Shown here: piece by piece, positions 46,423 through 57,290 of the stretch | Layout: the number at the start of each line of letters is the position of its first letter | Position numbering within the stretch: the stretch's first letter is position 1 | Assembly (NCBI RefSeq): GCF_016107525.1 | Contig: NZ_JABASR010000003.1 | Span: 124,001 to 188,000, forward strand | From: Psychrobacter aquimaris | GTDB lineage: Bacteria > Pseudomonadota > Gammaproteobacteria > Pseudomonadales > Moraxellaceae | Direction: 5' to 3' | DNA length: 64,000 nt | Translations under genes and position numbers: made by a program | Notes under the pieces: generated by a model | Told to the model about the DNA's origin: nothing | Database searches by the model: none | Seen by the model: only the letters and a program-made list of their open reading frames with translations

Positions 46423-48138
46423 ATGACTACTGACCATGGAACCAACAACACCAAATTGACTCGCCGTGATGAGAGCCGTAATATCGCTGCACCAACTGGC
46501 AGCACCCTTCATTGCAAAAGCTGGCTGACCGAAGCACCTTATCGCATGCTGCAAAACAACCTACATCCTGATGTGGCGGAAAATCCAAAAAGCCTTGTGG
46601 TATACGGTGGTATTGGCCGCGCCGCCCGTAATTGGGAAAGCTATGATCAAATCTTAGAGTCGCTGAAAGAGTTAGAAGATGATGAGACGTTGCTAGTACA
46701 GTCTGGTAAACCAGTAGGCGTATTTCAGACGCATGAAAACGCACCGCGTGTCTTGATTGCTAACTCAAATCTCGTACCGCGCTGGGCAACATGGGAGCAC
46801 TTCAATGAGCTCGATCGTAAAGACTTGTTTATGTACGGTCAGATGACGGCGGGTAGCTGGATTTATATCGGTACGCAAGGCATCGTGCAAGGGACTTACG
46901 AGACCTTTGTCGAAGCAGGTCGTCAGCATTATGATGGTAGCTGGGCAGGTCGCTGGATTTTAACCGCTGGTCTTGGTGGTATGGGCGGCGCGCAGCCACT
47001 AGCCGCGACTTTTTCAGGCGCAACTTCACTGAACATCGAATGTCAGCAGTCTAGTATCGATTTCCGCTTGCGTACTGGTTATGTCGATAAGCAAGCAGAC
47101 GATCTTGACCACGCTTATGAGTTGATCAAACAGCATACCGACGCAGGTGAAGCGGTTTCAATCGCCCTCCTTGGTAATGCCGCAGATATTTTGCCTGAGA
47201 TGGTCAAGCGTGCTAATGCTGGCGGTATGAAGCCAGATTTGGTCACCGATCAAACCTCAGCGCATGATTTGATCAATGGCTATCTACCAAGCGGCTGGAC
47301 CGTTGAAGAATGGAAAGCTGCCCAAGAAGATCCAGAGCAACATGCAGCGCTGACCAAAGCCGCTGCTGAATCTTGTGCGGTACACGTCCAAGCGATTTTG
47401 GATCTGCAAGCGATGGATATTCCAGCGACTGATTACGGTAATAATATCCGTCAAGTGGCGTTCGATGAAGGCGTCAAAGATGCCTTTAATTTCCCAGGTT
47501 TTGTCCCCGCCTATATTCGTCCACTATTTTGCCAAGGCAAAGGCCCATTCCGCTGGGTCGCGCTCTCAGGCGATCCAGAAGACATTTACAAAACCGATCA
47601 AAAAATCAAAGAGCTATTCCCTGAAAATCAGCATATCCATCGCTGGCTCGATATGGCAAAAGAGCGTATTCAGTTCCAAGGCTTGCCTGCGCGTATCTGC
47701 TGGTTAGGTCTTGGCGAACGTGACAAAGCAGGCTTGGCATTTAATGAAATGGTCAAAAACGGTGAGCTAAAAGGCCCGATCGTTATTGGTCGTGATCATT
47801 TGGATACGGGCTCTGTCGCTAGTCCAAACCGCGAAACAGAGAGCATGAAAGACGGCTCAGACGCGGTATCTGATTGGGCACTCTTAAACGGCATGCTGAA
47901 CGTGGCAGGCGGCGCAACGTGGGTATCACTGCATCATGGCGGCGGTGTCGGCATGGGCTACTCGCAGCATTCAGGTATGGTCATTGTCGCAGACGGTACA
48001 GATGCCGCAGCCAAACGCTTGTCACGAGTGCTCGTCAATGATTGCGGTTCAGGCGTTATGCGTCATGCCGATGCAGGTTATGAGTTAGCGATTAAAACAG
48101 CAAAAGATTACGGTCTAAACCTGCCAATGATTAAGTAG
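46423..48138 (+). CDS. hutU: urocanate hydratase
   Basis: NAD-dependent urocanase, second step of histidine breakdown (urocanate to imidazolonepropionate). The 571 residues match the family end to end: [37 protein letters not shown] (NAD-binding loop), [20 protein letters not shown], the Cys in ARICWLG near residue 426 (equivalent of the catalytic Cys410 of the Pseudomonas enzyme), and [19 protein letters not shown] near the end. ATG 46423 has AAGGA 7 bases upstream; the ATG at 46417 is too close to it. First gene of the hut operon. Confidence 0.96.
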   Translation: MTTDHGTNNTKLTRRDESRNIAAPTGSTLHCKSWLTEAPYRMLQNNLHPDVAENPKSLVVYGGIGRAARNWESYDQILESLKELEDDETLLVQSGKPVGVFQTHENAPRVLIANSNLVPRWATWEHFNELDRKDLFMYGQMTAGSWIYIGTQGIVQGTYETFVEAGRQHYDGSWAGRWILTAGLGGMGGAQPLAATFSGATSLNIECQQSSIDFRLRTGYVDKQADDLDHAYELIKQHTDAGEAVSIALLGNAADILPEMVKRANAGGMKPDLVTDQTSAHDLINGYLPSGWTVEEWKAAQEDPEQHAALTKAAAESCAVHVQAILDLQAMDIPATDYGNNIRQVAFDEGVKDAFNFPGFVPAYIRPLFCQGKGPFRWVALSGDPEDIYKTDQKIKELFPENQHIHRWLDMAKERIQFQGLPARICWLGLGERDKAGLAFNEMVKNGELKGPIVIGRDHLDTGSVASPNRETESMKDGSDAVSDWALLNGMLNVAGGATWVSLHHGGGVGMGYSQHSGMVIVADGTDAAAKRLSRVLVNDCGSGVMRHADAGYELAIKTAKDYGLNLPMIK

Positions 48139-48170
48139 CATACCCAAACCATCTTATCAAGGAGGATAAT

Positions 48171-49535
48171 ATGATTGAGCAAAACACAACATCTGATCTG
48201 CACGATGAAAATGCAACGACATCGTCAAAAAAACTGCTATCGACCCCTGTGGCACTGATACAGCTCATTGTCTTTAGTGCTATCGGTCTGGTGATGTTTT
48301 TTGTGCCGTTTACCATTGGTGAAAAAAGCACGATTTTGTTCGATCATGGCGCGACCTATTTGGTTACTCAGCAGCATACTCTGTCGGTGACGTTACTGTT
48401 TTTACTTATGCTCTATGGCGTGAGTAAACCGTTTATCGACGGCTCGTGGAATAAAAATATCACTCATATGATTATGACTGCTTTTAAAGTGATCGGTCTG
48501 ATATTGGCGGTGATGTATGTTGCTAGCGCTGCGCCTGCCTTCATGATGGAAGCAGACATGCTGCCGTTTTTGTTTGAAAAACTGGCATTACCAGTCGGTA
48601 TGATTGTACCAATCGGGGCATTGATATTGGCATTTTTGGTTGGCTTTGGTTTGCTCGAGATGGTTGGTGTGCTCATGCAGCCGATTATGAAGCCTATCTG
48701 GAAAACGCCCGGATCATCGGCGATTGATGCCGTCGCTTCCTTTGTCGGTAGCTACTCTATCGGTCTACTCATTACCAATCGTGTGTATTTGCAAAAGCAA
48801 TATTCAGCGCGTGAAGCCATTATCATCGCGACTGGATTTTCGACGGTATCAGCAGCGTTTATGGTGATTGTCGCCAAAACGCTTGGGATCATGGAATTTT
48901 GGAATATGTTTTTTTGGTCTACGCTAGTGATTACCTTTATTGTCACTGCGATCACCGCTCGAATTCCGCCTATCAGTCTTTTTGATGATAAGGTTGACCG
49001 TCCAATTCTTGATCACGCAAGAGGTAAACGACTAGCGGCAGCATTTGATTTGGGTTTGTCTACTTCTCGTCAAGCAACTGACCTCAAACAAATTTTATGG
49101 TCTAATTTTCGTGATGGTCTGACGATGGCAGCTGCTATTGTGCCTTCTATCATCGCTGTTGGCTTAACCGGATTACTATTAGCAAAATATATGCCCGTGT
49201 TCGATGCGTTGGGCTTGCTTCTTTATCCATTTACATGGCTTGGCGGCCTACCAGAGCCTCTGGTCGCTGCCAAAGGAATGTCAGCAGGATTGGCTGAAAT
49301 GTTCTTGCCAGCCCTGTTGCTAAGTGACGCAGATATACTGACGCGCTATGTGGCAGGGGTCATCTCTATTAGCAGCGTACTGTTCTTCTCAGCCATGATA
49401 CCTTGTGTACTGGCGACTGAAATTCCAGTCTCTGTTGGTAAAATGGTCATCATTTGGTTTGAGCGCGTGGTTCTTAGTATTTTGCTAGCCGCAGCGTTTG
49501 GACAATTGGCGCTGTATATGAACTGGATTACTTAA
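48171..49535 (+). CDS. YjiH-like nucleoside-recognition (GATE) membrane transporter in hut operon
   Basis: Polytopic inner-membrane protein of 454 residues with about 10-11 hydrophobic segments and a hydrophilic 20-residue N-terminus. It fits the YjiH group with nucleoside-recognition/GATE domains: FGLLEMVGVLMQPIMKPIWKTPG near 160-185, AIDAVASFVGSYSIGLLITNRVYLQ with the following YSAREAIIIATGFSTVSAAFM, and the second repeat GLLLYPFTWLGGLPEPLVAAKGMSAGLAEMFLPA. It sits 32 bases after hutU with AGGAGG, inside the hut operon where a histidine permease is expected. Transport of histidine or urocanate is inferred from position only. Confidence 0.78.
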   Translation: MIEQNTTSDLHDENATTSSKKLLSTPVALIQLIVFSAIGLVMFFVPFTIGEKSTILFDHGATYLVTQQHTLSVTLLFLLMLYGVSKPFIDGSWNKNITHMIMTAFKVIGLILAVMYVASAAPAFMMEADMLPFLFEKLALPVGMIVPIGALILAFLVGFGLLEMVGVLMQPIMKPIWKTPGSSAIDAVASFVGSYSIGLLITNRVYLQKQYSAREAIIIATGFSTVSAAFMVIVAKTLGIMEFWNMFFWSTLVITFIVTAITARIPPISLFDDKVDRPILDHARGKRLAAAFDLGLSTSRQATDLKQILWSNFRDGLTMAAAIVPSIIAVGLTGLLLAKYMPVFDALGLLLYPFTWLGGLPEPLVAAKGMSAGLAEMFLPALLLSDADILTRYVAGVISISSVLFFSAMIPCVLATEIPVSVGKMVIIWFERVVLSILLAAAFGQLALYMNWIT

Positions 49536-49595
49536 AAAATCTGAATTGGTTAAGAAAGTTTCGATAACATAACTGTCAACGATTTATAAACGACA

Positions 49596-49607
49596 GCATA
49601 TATACAA
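49596..49607. promoter_or_regulatory. possible second HutC site before hutH
   Basis: GCATATATACAA matches TTGTATATACAA at 9 of 12 positions, 45 bases before the hutH start. An internal HutC-controlled promoter is possible. Confidence 0.4.
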
Positions 49608-49651
49608 CAAACAATACCATTAATGTAGCTCATAAAATTAGGATTACAGCC

Positions 49652-51214
49652 ATGACTAATATAAAAAAATTAACCCTACACCCACGCCAGCTTAGCTTTG
49701 AGATGCTACGTGCTATCTACGATCAGCCCGTTGTATTGACACTGCCTGAAAGTGCTTACGAGGCGATTGATGCCTCGCACGAAGACGTGCGTACCATCAT
49801 TGCCCGTGACAAAAGCGCTTATGGCATCAATACTGGTTTTGGCTTACTGGCCAAGACGCGTATCAGTGATGACCAGCTTGAGCTGCTTCAGCGCAACCTG
49901 ATCGTTTCTCACTCGGTTGGTACTGGGGAAGCATTACCAGATGGCGTGGTACGACTGATTATGGTGATGAAAGTTGCTAGCCTAGCACAAGGCGTTTCTG
50001 GCGTACGTCGCGAGGTAGTGAATAGCTTACTTGGTTTAATCAACAATCAAATCACGCCAAACATCCCAGCCAAAGGTTCAGTCGGTGCCTCTGGTGATTT
50101 AGCGCCTTTATCACATATGACACTAGCCATGATGGGTGAAGGTCACGTCTATGTCGATGGCAAAAAAGTCCTTGCCGCTGATGCATTAGCGCAGCACGGA
50201 CTTAAGCCAATCACATTGGCAGCCAAAGAAGGCCTTGCGCTCATCAACGGTACGCAAGTATCAACGGCGCTAGCATTACGTGGTTATTTCTTAGCGCGTG
50301 ATTTGCTTGAGACAGCAACCATTGTCGGCTCACTGTCGATTGATGCGGCCAAAGGCTCAGATTCACCATTTGATGCCCGTATTCATGAAGTACGTGGTCA
50401 TCATGGTCAAATTGAAATCGCGAAAGCACACCGTCAATTGATCAAAGGCAGTGCCATTCGTGCCTCGCACGATGGCGAGCAAGATGATCGCGTACAAGAC
50501 CCTTATTGCTTACGCTGTCAGCCGCAGGTTATGGGTGCCTGTCTTGATATCATTAACCAAGCAGGAAAAACGCTACTCATCGAATCAAATGCCGTGACAG
50601 ACAATCCACTTATTTTTAATAACGAAGATGGCCCTGTCGCTATTTCAGGTGGTAACTTCCATGCTGAGCCAGTCGCTTTTGCCGCAGATATTTTAGCCTT
50701 GGCAATCGCTGAGATTGGCTCGATGTCTGAGCGCCGTGTGGCCTTGCTAATTGATGCGACTTTGTCAGGTGGTCTGCCGCCATTCCTAGTTGATAACGCT
50801 GGTGTCAACTCAGGTTTTATGATTGCGCATGTGACCGCAGCAGCGCTAGCTTCAGAAAACAAATCTATCGCCCATCCTGGCAGCGTCGATAGTATCCCGA
50901 CTTCTGCCAACCAAGAAGACCATGTATCCATGGCAACCTATTGCGCGCGCCGCCTATATGAGATGGCTCACAACACCGCCACCATCATCGGTATTGAGCT
51001 ATTAACTGCTGGTCAAGGTATCGACTTCCATCGCGGACTAGAGACATCAGAGCCGTTGACAGTGGCGCATCAGAAACTACGCGAGAAAGTGACTTTTTAT
51101 GATAAAGACCGCTACCTAGCCCCTGATATCGAGGCAGCCAAGCAGCTAGTACTAGACGGTACACTTGCTCAACATTGGCAAGAACTACGTCGCGACTGGT
51201 ACGAGTCTAAGTAA
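49652..51214 (+). CDS. hutH: histidine ammonia-lyase
   Basis: Deaminates histidine to urocanate, first step of the pathway. The 520-residue protein carries the MIO cofactor precursor triad Ala146-Ser147-Gly148 in [15 protein letters not shown]. Tyr57 lies in YGINTGFG, and the family segments [20 protein letters not shown] and [15 protein letters not shown] follow. Length is typical. Ribosome site TTAGGATTACAGCC precedes. Gap of 117 bases from the transporter gene contains the weak HutC-like site; hutG follows by 24 bases. Confidence 0.96.
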   Translation: MTNIKKLTLHPRQLSFEMLRAIYDQPVVLTLPESAYEAIDASHEDVRTIIARDKSAYGINTGFGLLAKTRISDDQLELLQRNLIVSHSVGTGEALPDGVVRLIMVMKVASLAQGVSGVRREVVNSLLGLINNQITPNIPAKGSVGASGDLAPLSHMTLAMMGEGHVYVDGKKVLAADALAQHGLKPITLAAKEGLALINGTQVSTALALRGYFLARDLLETATIVGSLSIDAAKGSDSPFDARIHEVRGHHGQIEIAKAHRQLIKGSAIRASHDGEQDDRVQDPYCLRCQPQVMGACLDIINQAGKTLLIESNAVTDNPLIFNNEDGPVAISGGNFHAEPVAFAADILALAIAEIGSMSERRVALLIDATLSGGLPPFLVDNAGVNSGFMIAHVTAAALASENKSIAHPGSVDSIPTSANQEDHVSMATYCARRLYEMAHNTATIIGIELLTAGQGIDFHRGLETSEPLTVAHQKLREKVTFYDKDRYLAPDIEAAKQLVLDGTLAQHWQELRRDWYESK

Positions 51215-51238
51215 CGGTTAATTGGTACAAGGAGAGCA

Positions 51239-52282
51239 ATGATGACAGTAGCAACCACACCCATTAGCCATACACCTGCTGATATGGCTCAGTGGACAGG
51301 CCGTGCTGAGCCGTTTGAGACTGCGCGCGCCCGCTATTGGTATCAGCTCGCCCAGCCTTATGAGAATCAAAATATTGGGCTGGTTGGTTTTGCGTGCGAT
51401 CAAGGGGTTAGACGCAATCAAGGGCGCGTAGGCGCAAGAGCAGCACCACCTTTGATTCGTCGTGCGTTCGCTGCATTGCCAGTCATTGCCGAGTTGCAAC
51501 AACGCTTTAATGATCAACTACCATCCTTACTCGGTGATGCAGGTGACATTCACTGTCATGACAACGACGGCTTTGCCGAGCGTACCCTTGAGCAAGCTCA
51601 GATCAAATACGCCGATGCAGTTAGCACTATCATTAAGCAAGGTGGCCTACCCATCGGGCTTGGTGGTGGTCATGCCATCGCTTACGGTAGCTTTTTGGGA
51701 TTGTGGAAGGCGTTGAAAGACACAAATGATAAGACTGTCAGCACACACACAGCGCCTACTATTGGCATTATTAATTGTGACGCTCATTTGGATATTCGTC
51801 AGTCTGATGTGGCGACTTCTGGGACACCGTTTCGTCAAATTGCTGAGTATCTTGACGCACACGATCAGCCCTTTCATTATTGCTGTATAGGCGTCAGTCG
51901 CTTTTCTAATACCGCCGCGCTCTTTGATCGTGCTGAGCAACTGGGCGTACAGGTCATTAGCGATGAAGACTGTCATTATCAGCCTTGGGACACACTTGCC
52001 GAGCAGGTCAAAAGCTTCATAGATCAGGTTGATATTATTTATCTCACCATTGATATGGACTGCCTCCCCTCTAGTGTCGTCCCAGGTGTCAGTGCACCTG
52101 CTGCCTTTGGTATTGAGCTGGGTTTTGTTGAGCGTATGGTGAAGCTGATTATGGCATCAGGTAAAGTAAAAATGGCAGACATTGCTGAGATCAACCCGAC
52201 CTTTGATGTGGATAGTCGTAGCTGCAAGGTCGCTGCTCGACTGCTGGCAACGATTGTAGAACAGCACTTACTTGTCACTTAG
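51239..52282 (+). CDS. hutG: formimidoylglutamase
   Basis: Arginase-fold Mn enzyme that splits N-formimidoyl-L-glutamate to glutamate and formamide, so the organism uses the four-step route. Of 347 residues, metal-site motifs are GLGGGHAIAYG near 138-148, NCDAHLDIRQ near 180, and TIDMDCLPSSVVPGVSAPAAFG near 268-290. AAGGAGAGCA precedes the first ATG; a second in-frame ATG follows immediately. Between hutH and hutI in the operon. Confidence 0.92.
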   Translation: MMTVATTPISHTPADMAQWTGRAEPFETARARYWYQLAQPYENQNIGLVGFACDQGVRRNQGRVGARAAPPLIRRAFAALPVIAELQQRFNDQLPSLLGDAGDIHCHDNDGFAERTLEQAQIKYADAVSTIIKQGGLPIGLGGGHAIAYGSFLGLWKALKDTNDKTVSTHTAPTIGIINCDAHLDIRQSDVATSGTPFRQIAEYLDAHDQPFHYCCIGVSRFSNTAALFDRAEQLGVQVISDEDCHYQPWDTLAEQVKSFIDQVDIIYLTIDMDCLPSSVVPGVSAPAAFGIELGFVERMVKLIMASGKVKMADIAEINPTFDVDSRSCKVAARLLATIVEQHLLVT

Positions 52283-52344
52283 ATCTCACACAACAAGGTC
52301 TTACCAACACAGGTCACTCGCCTCCCAATTATTAGGAGCATACT

Positions 52345-53664
52345 ATGAATGAATCAGAAAATTTTAACGAGCAGACGCTCGACGAATCTACTATGACAGC
52401 GTTTGACCACCTCATTATCAATGCCAATATTGCGACGTTTTCAGCGCACTATGGTTTTAATATTTATGAAGATGCTGATAGCATCCCATATGGTCAGCTA
52501 CATAATGCGGCTATCGGTATTAAAAACGGCAAGATTGCTTGGATTGGTGCACATGAGCAAATCACGACGCATCTGCCTCATTATCAAGAGAATCAAGTCA
52601 CAGACGTCGATGGTAAATGGATAACTCCAGGGCTTATCGATTGTCATACCCATATCGTTTATGGCGGCAACCGCAGCAATGAGTTCGAAGCGCGTTTGCA
52701 AGGTGCCAGTTACCAAGACATTGCTGCACAAGGCGGCGGTATCGTCGCAACCGTCAGTGCAACTCGCGCGGCCAGTATTGAATCGCTATTTACGCAAAGT
52801 GAGAAACGTTTAATCGCGCTCATAAAAGAAGGCGTCACCAGCATCGAAATCAAGTCCGGTTATGGTTTGGACTTAGACACTGAACGCAAAATGCTTACCG
52901 TCGCTCGCCAGCTTGGTGAAAAGCACGGCATTCATGTGAGCACTACTTATCTAGCAGCGCACGCCTTACCACCTGAATACAAGTCTCACATGCAGGACCG
53001 TGCGGACGACTATATTGAGCAAGTCTGCGAGTGGCTACCCATTTTACACTCCGAAGGCTTAGTCGATGCCGTCGATGGCTTTTGTGAAAAAATTGCGTTT
53101 AGCAGCGATCAAATCAGACGCGTTTTTGAGGTCGCTCGCTCATTAGACCTGCCAGTCAAACTACACTCTGAGCAACTATCTGACATAGGCGGTAGCGCTT
53201 TAGTTGCTGAATATAAAGGGTTATCTAGCGACCATTTAGAACACTTATCAGAAACTGACATAGCGAAGATGGCTGCTAGCAATACGATTGCGGTGATATT
53301 ACCCGGAGCGTTCTATACCTTACGGGAAACCAAGCTGCCACCGATTGAGGCACTGCGTAAGCATCGCGTTCCAATGGCGATTTCAACCGACTGTAACCCT
53401 GGCACCTCACCGTTAACGTCGCTGTTATTAACGATGAATATGGGCTGCACACTTTTTTACCTCACGCCTGAAGAAGTACTGGCAGGATCAACGGTTTATG
53501 CAGCGCAGGCTTTGGGATTAGCGAGTAAAGGCAAAATAGAAGTGGGTTGTGATGCTGATTTAGCGCTATGGGATATTGCCCGCCCTGCTGACTTGGCCTA
53601 TCAGATGGGGCTGAACCCTATCCAAGGCATTATGGTTCGAGGACAATGGCGCGAGACAGCATAG
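52345..53664 (+). CDS. hutI: imidazolonepropionase
   Basis: Amidohydrolase that opens imidazolonepropionate to formimidoylglutamate, third step of the pathway. The 439-residue protein has the metal pair His101/His103 in [28 protein letters not shown], the ligand His in [20 protein letters not shown], and the Asp in [24 protein letters not shown] precedes the ATG; the first 17 residues are non-conserved, so a start at 52393 is possible. Last gene of the operon; a strong terminator follows. Confidence 0.95.
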   Translation: MNESENFNEQTLDESTMTAFDHLIINANIATFSAHYGFNIYEDADSIPYGQLHNAAIGIKNGKIAWIGAHEQITTHLPHYQENQVTDVDGKWITPGLIDCHTHIVYGGNRSNEFEARLQGASYQDIAAQGGGIVATVSATRAASIESLFTQSEKRLIALIKEGVTSIEIKSGYGLDLDTERKMLTVARQLGEKHGIHVSTTYLAAHALPPEYKSHMQDRADDYIEQVCEWLPILHSEGLVDAVDGFCEKIAFSSDQIRRVFEVARSLDLPVKLHSEQLSDIGGSALVAEYKGLSSDHLEHLSETDIAKMAASNTIAVILPGAFYTLRETKLPPIEALRKHRVPMAISTDCNPGTSPLTSLLLTMNMGCTLFYLTPEEVLAGSTVYAAQALGLASKGKIEVGCDADLALWDIARPADLAYQMGLNPIQGIMVRGQWRETA

Positions 53665-53690
53665 TTAATACACCTTTATTTATCATAATA

Positions 53691-53727
53691 AAAAAAGCCC
53701 CAGTCATTTAATAACTGGGGCTTTTTT
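53691..53727. terminator. hut operon terminator
   Basis: AAAAAAGCCCCAGT (53691-53704) pairs perfectly with ACTGGGGCTTTTTT (53714-53727), 9-nt loop. It works in both directions and also serves the convergent PepSY gene. Confidence 0.9.
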
Positions 53728-53812
53728 AATAATAAACGCGCGGCTTTGCTATCCCATTTTCAAAAAATTGAGTAGCAAAAAAACAACTATTAGCGATATC
53801 TATCTAAATTCG

Positions 53813-54397
53813 TTATTTCTTAAACTTATTTTTAAATACGCTGCCGGTATTGGCATCGACATTCAACCAGACGATACTATTACCTTTGAGGATATCAGCC
53901 TCATAATAGGACGCATGATCACTATAATCTCGGTCGTTTTTAAACTCAATCTCTATAACACGGCCGCCGGTTTGTTTTTCAGCAATTTTCACTGCCTGTT
54001 TAATATCAATCTTCGCTTGTTTAAGCGCCTTATAATCTGCCATATCATCACTGTCTAATCGATCCACATCCGTACTGATTACTTTACCAGTTGTGGCATC
54101 GACTTTGATTTCATAGTTTCGGCTACTGGTTATAAATTCCATCTCATACAAACCACCTTGCGCTTTATCATCATCGTGGTCAAAGCTGGCACTCATCAAT
54201 AGACCGGATGACTTTTTGGCAGCAATATTAATGGCTTGTTGTAAGCTTATTTTACTGGCTTTAGCGGCTTGCACTTCACTTGCTAATGGCGGACTTGCAG
54301 AGGCATAGATTGTTGTACTTAACATAGCCGCACCCACTACTACTGCAGCACGAGTACCTAAGGTCGTTAGCGAAAATGACTTAAAAATCTTGCTCAT
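53813..54397 (-). CDS. periplasmic protein with two PepSY domains
   Basis: Exported 194-residue protein. A signal peptide (about 1-34, ending near YASA-S) is followed by two PepSY domains. The first is ISLQQAINIAAKKSSGLLMS...YEIKVDATTGKVISTD (about 47-115). The second is IDIKQAVKIAEKQTGGRVIEI...VWLNVDANTGSVFKNK (about 126-192). PepSY domains often inhibit proteases or sense metals and heme; the specific role is unknown. ATG 54397 has GGAG 7 bases upstream, so the upstream GTG at 54409 is not used. Confidence 0.82.
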   Translation of the reverse strand: MSKIFKSFSLTTLGTRAAVVVGAAMLSTTIYASASPPLASEVQAAKASKISLQQAINIAAKKSSGLLMSASFDHDDDKAQGGLYEMEFITSSRNYEIKVDATTGKVISTDVDRLDSDDMADYKALKQAKIDIKQAVKIAEKQTGGRVIEIEFKNDRDYSDHASYYEADILKGNSIVWLNVDANTGSVFKNKFKK

Positions 54398-54669
54398 AAC
54401 GGTCTCCACAAAATTATTTTTATTGACTGTTCTAAATTAATTATCTTTCAAAAAATGCATATTATCAATAGGACAATCGTATCACTTCATAGAGAATGCT
54501 TTGACATTCCATGTCATCGTTGATCTATAAAAAACGCGCCTATCGTTAAAATAGACGCGTTATTCTTTGGTGCTGGCAAATAGTAGTATCAAGTAAGTTT
54601 AATAAATACTTATAGTAGATAATGATTTAGAGACAACTATTCGTTAGTAGGCGACTATGATAAAAGTGC

Positions 54670-56016
54670 TTAGTTTAAAATGCCATAAGCAACCAATGCA
54701 TCGGCAACCCGTTTAAAACCAACGATATTTGCACCCGCCATATAATTGATATAGCCATTATCCGTTTGACCATACTGTTCTGAGGCATCGGCTGCACTGT
54801 CATGAATGTTTCTCATGATGTTTTTGAGGCGCAAGTCTATTTGCTCAAAGCTCTTATACTGACGTACTGAGTTTTGTGACATCTCAAGCGCAGAAACGGC
54901 CACACCGCCTGCATTGGCCGCCTTACCTGGGGCATAATGCACACGGTGCAAACGAATATAATCGATGGCTTCGGCAGTCAATGGCATGTTGGCACCTTCG
55001 ACAACGTATGTAATGCCATTTTCAACCATGAGCTTGGCATCTTCTTCACTGACTTCATTTTGCGTCGCTGATGGAATCGCGATGTCACCTTTAAACTGCC
55101 ATGGTTTTTGCTTCGCAAACCATTCACCGCCATAAACCTCAACGTACTCAGCCAGCGGTTCGCTTTTTGCTTTTTGCGCTTTAAGCCAATCAATTTTTTC
55201 TTGATTCAGACCCGCTTCATCATACAAAGTCCCTTGTGAGTCTGACACAGTGACGACAATGCCGCCCAGCATATGGGCTTTTTCAGCAGCATGTAATGAG
55301 ACATTACCAGCACCCGAAACCAGCACTCTTTTACCTTTAATATCGTCATTTTGCGCGGTAAGCATGTTCTCTAAGAAATATACAGCGCCGTAACCTGTCG
55401 CCTCAGTACGCATCAAACTACCACCGAAGCCAACGCCTTTACCAGTCAAAACGCCGCCGTGTTCGTGCGTTAAATTCTTATACATAGCAAACATATAGCT
55501 GACTTCACGCCCACCCACACCAATGTCACCAGCTGGCACATCGATGTCTTTATTCACATAGTGATGTAGCTCACGCATAAAGGCATAGCAAAAACGACGG
55601 ATTTCACTGTCTGTTTTGCCTTTGGGATCAAAATCAGAGCCGCCTTTACCGCCACCCATCGGCAGTCCAGTCAAAGCATTTTTGAATATTTGCTCAAAGC
55701 CTAAGAACTTCAAAACAGATTGGTTGACAGTCGGATGAAATCTCACACCCCCTTTATAAGGACCCAAGGCATTGCTGAACTGGACGCGCCAGCCGCGGTT
55801 AACCTGAACTTCACCTTGGTCATTTTCCCAATTAATACGAAAAGCAATAATACGGTCAGGCTCAACGAGGCGCTCAAATATTTTAAAAGCATCATACTCT
55901 GGATGGGCGTCGTATAGCGGGGCAATCGTGATTGCAACTTCTTTTACCGCTTGAACGAATTCAGGTTGATGGGCATAACGTGCTTCAACTTTTTCGATGG
56001 CCTGACTGATACTCAT
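54670..56016 (-). CDS. gdhA: NADP-type glutamate dehydrogenase
   Basis: Hexameric glutamate dehydrogenase interconverting 2-oxoglutarate plus ammonia and glutamate. The 448-residue length fits the small GdhA class, which is usually NADPH-specific and biosynthetic. Landmarks: GPYKGGVRFHPTVN, LPMGGGKGGSDFDPKGK with catalytic-site Lys124, DIDVPAGDIGVGGREVSYM, the Rossmann loop VSGAGNVSLHAAEKA, and AGGVAVSALEMSQNS. Downstream of the hut operon on the opposite strand. The proximity to glutamate-forming hut genes is suggestive but no joint regulation is visible. Confidence 0.95.
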   Translation of the reverse strand: MSISQAIEKVEARYAHQPEFVQAVKEVAITIAPLYDAHPEYDAFKIFERLVEPDRIIAFRINWENDQGEVQVNRGWRVQFSNALGPYKGGVRFHPTVNQSVLKFLGFEQIFKNALTGLPMGGGKGGSDFDPKGKTDSEIRRFCYAFMRELHHYVNKDIDVPAGDIGVGGREVSYMFAMYKNLTHEHGGVLTGKGVGFGGSLMRTEATGYGAVYFLENMLTAQNDDIKGKRVLVSGAGNVSLHAAEKAHMLGGIVVTVSDSQGTLYDEAGLNQEKIDWLKAQKAKSEPLAEYVEVYGGEWFAKQKPWQFKGDIAIPSATQNEVSEEDAKLMVENGITYVVEGANMPLTAEAIDYIRLHRVHYAPGKAANAGGVAVSALEMSQNSVRQYKSFEQIDLRLKNIMRNIHDSAADASEQYGQTDNGYINYMAGANIVGFKRVADALVAYGILN

Positions 56017-56654
56017 ATCTTTTCCTTAAGGTAAAAATGGTGATCGTGATTATTTACACCGACGTCACGTCGTATTGTATTGATAACAAACGAGGGGATT
56101 GTGGACACTGATGTAAAACTGAAATTGCCCCTACACGCTGACTTGTGTAGAGACAAATGGGATTAAAAAAGCTGACTGAATTTATGCTTAGAGGCCAAAT
56201 TCAGAGACAAGAACATTTTTTATCTCATAATATATATCATTTTTGAGGCGTATAAGTCTAGTGAATATCACCATCATGGAAAGTTATAAGCGATTTTTAT
56301 TGGCCCAGTCTAAAGTGTGCCTTTTTATAGAACCTTGAGGCATCGACTGAGTAGCCTAAAGATACACTTAATTGTGCTAAAAATAGCCATGTATTACTAA
56401 AGCATCTTTTTTTCCTAATGCCTGAGTACATCCAATATCAATAGATATTTATATATTGCTCTCCGTTTCAGAGACGAAAGGTCAATAATGAGCATTAAAC
56501 GGTATAAAAACCCAAAAACTTAGCTTTTCACTTAAGTCCATGTATATCAATATTAATAGCAAGGGTTTATAATGATTGACTTAGTCGACATTTATTTCCC
56601 ATCATTACTAACCGTTATTTTATCCATTGAATAACCTGTCACAGAGAAAGCGAT
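56017..56654. other. long intergenic region before the Roadblock gene
   Basis: 638 bases, AT-rich, with promoters for gdhA (minus) and the Roadblock gene (plus). Two small inverted repeats are visible: CTACAC/GTGTAG at 56131-56150 and CTGAATTT/AAATTCAG at 56176-56204, the latter followed by a T-run at 56215. No convincing gene. Confidence 0.45.
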
Positions 56655-57017
56655 ATGCGTACAGATTCATTCCAGAAGATTTTGGAAGACCTAAACAGCT
56701 CATCAGCCGATGTTGAAGCATCTGCCCTCATTTCTAACGATGGTCTTATGATTGCATCAGCACTACCAACGGGCGTTGATGAAGACCGTGTTGGCGCTAT
56801 GTCAGCGGCTTTATTGTCATTGGGTGACCGCGCAGGTCGTGAATTGGCACGTGGTGGTATCGATCGTATTATGATTCAAGGTGAAAAAGGCTACGTGATT
56901 ATGACCTCATCTGGAGATGAAGCAGTACTTACCATTATGGCAAAACCGAATGCGAAACTTGGTTTGATATTCTTAGATATCAAACGTGCTTCAGAAGCCC
57001 TTGCAAAACTTATCTAA
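56655..57017 (+). CDS. Roadblock/LC7 domain protein (MglB-like)
   Basis: A 120-residue cytosolic protein that is essentially one Roadblock/LC7 domain: VEASALISNDGLMIASALP near 19-38, EDRVGAMSAALLSLGDRAGREL near 43-64, DRIMIQGEKGYVIMTSSG near 70-87 and AVLTIMAKPNAKLGLIFLDI near 89-108. Such domains dimerise and often regulate small GTPases (MglB with MglA) or motility and adhesion systems. No Ras-like GTPase is encoded nearby, which is odd. AGAGAAAGCGAT precedes the ATG. It heads a group of five plus-strand genes. Confidence 0.85.
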   Translation: MRTDSFQKILEDLNSSSADVEASALISNDGLMIASALPTGVDEDRVGAMSAALLSLGDRAGRELARGGIDRIMIQGEKGYVIMTSSGDEAVLTIMAKPNAKLGLIFLDIKRASEALAKLI

Positions 57018-57290
57018 TTGGTGACTTTGGATTTTTGTCGATAGCATATTGTTTTATTATTTAACGTCATATAACACATAACGTGACTGATAAAAATCAC
57101 TTTAAATCAAAATTGAGTGACTGTCTCATAAAAAATATTTAAAAGGGCGCACATTATTTGTATGGGATAATTGCCTAATAAATATTGGGGCTACTACTGA
57201 GCTAAAACGCAATATGATGTTATCGACAAGTACCACACCAGATTGGCTTTTTAATCATTATGAATATAACGATAAATGAAGGAGATTACG

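Noticed and set aside
54533..54560. Terminator hairpin AACGCG/CGCGTT near gdhA and the PepSY gene
   Set aside because: Stem has a mismatch, is distant from both genes, and is not placed to end either transcript.
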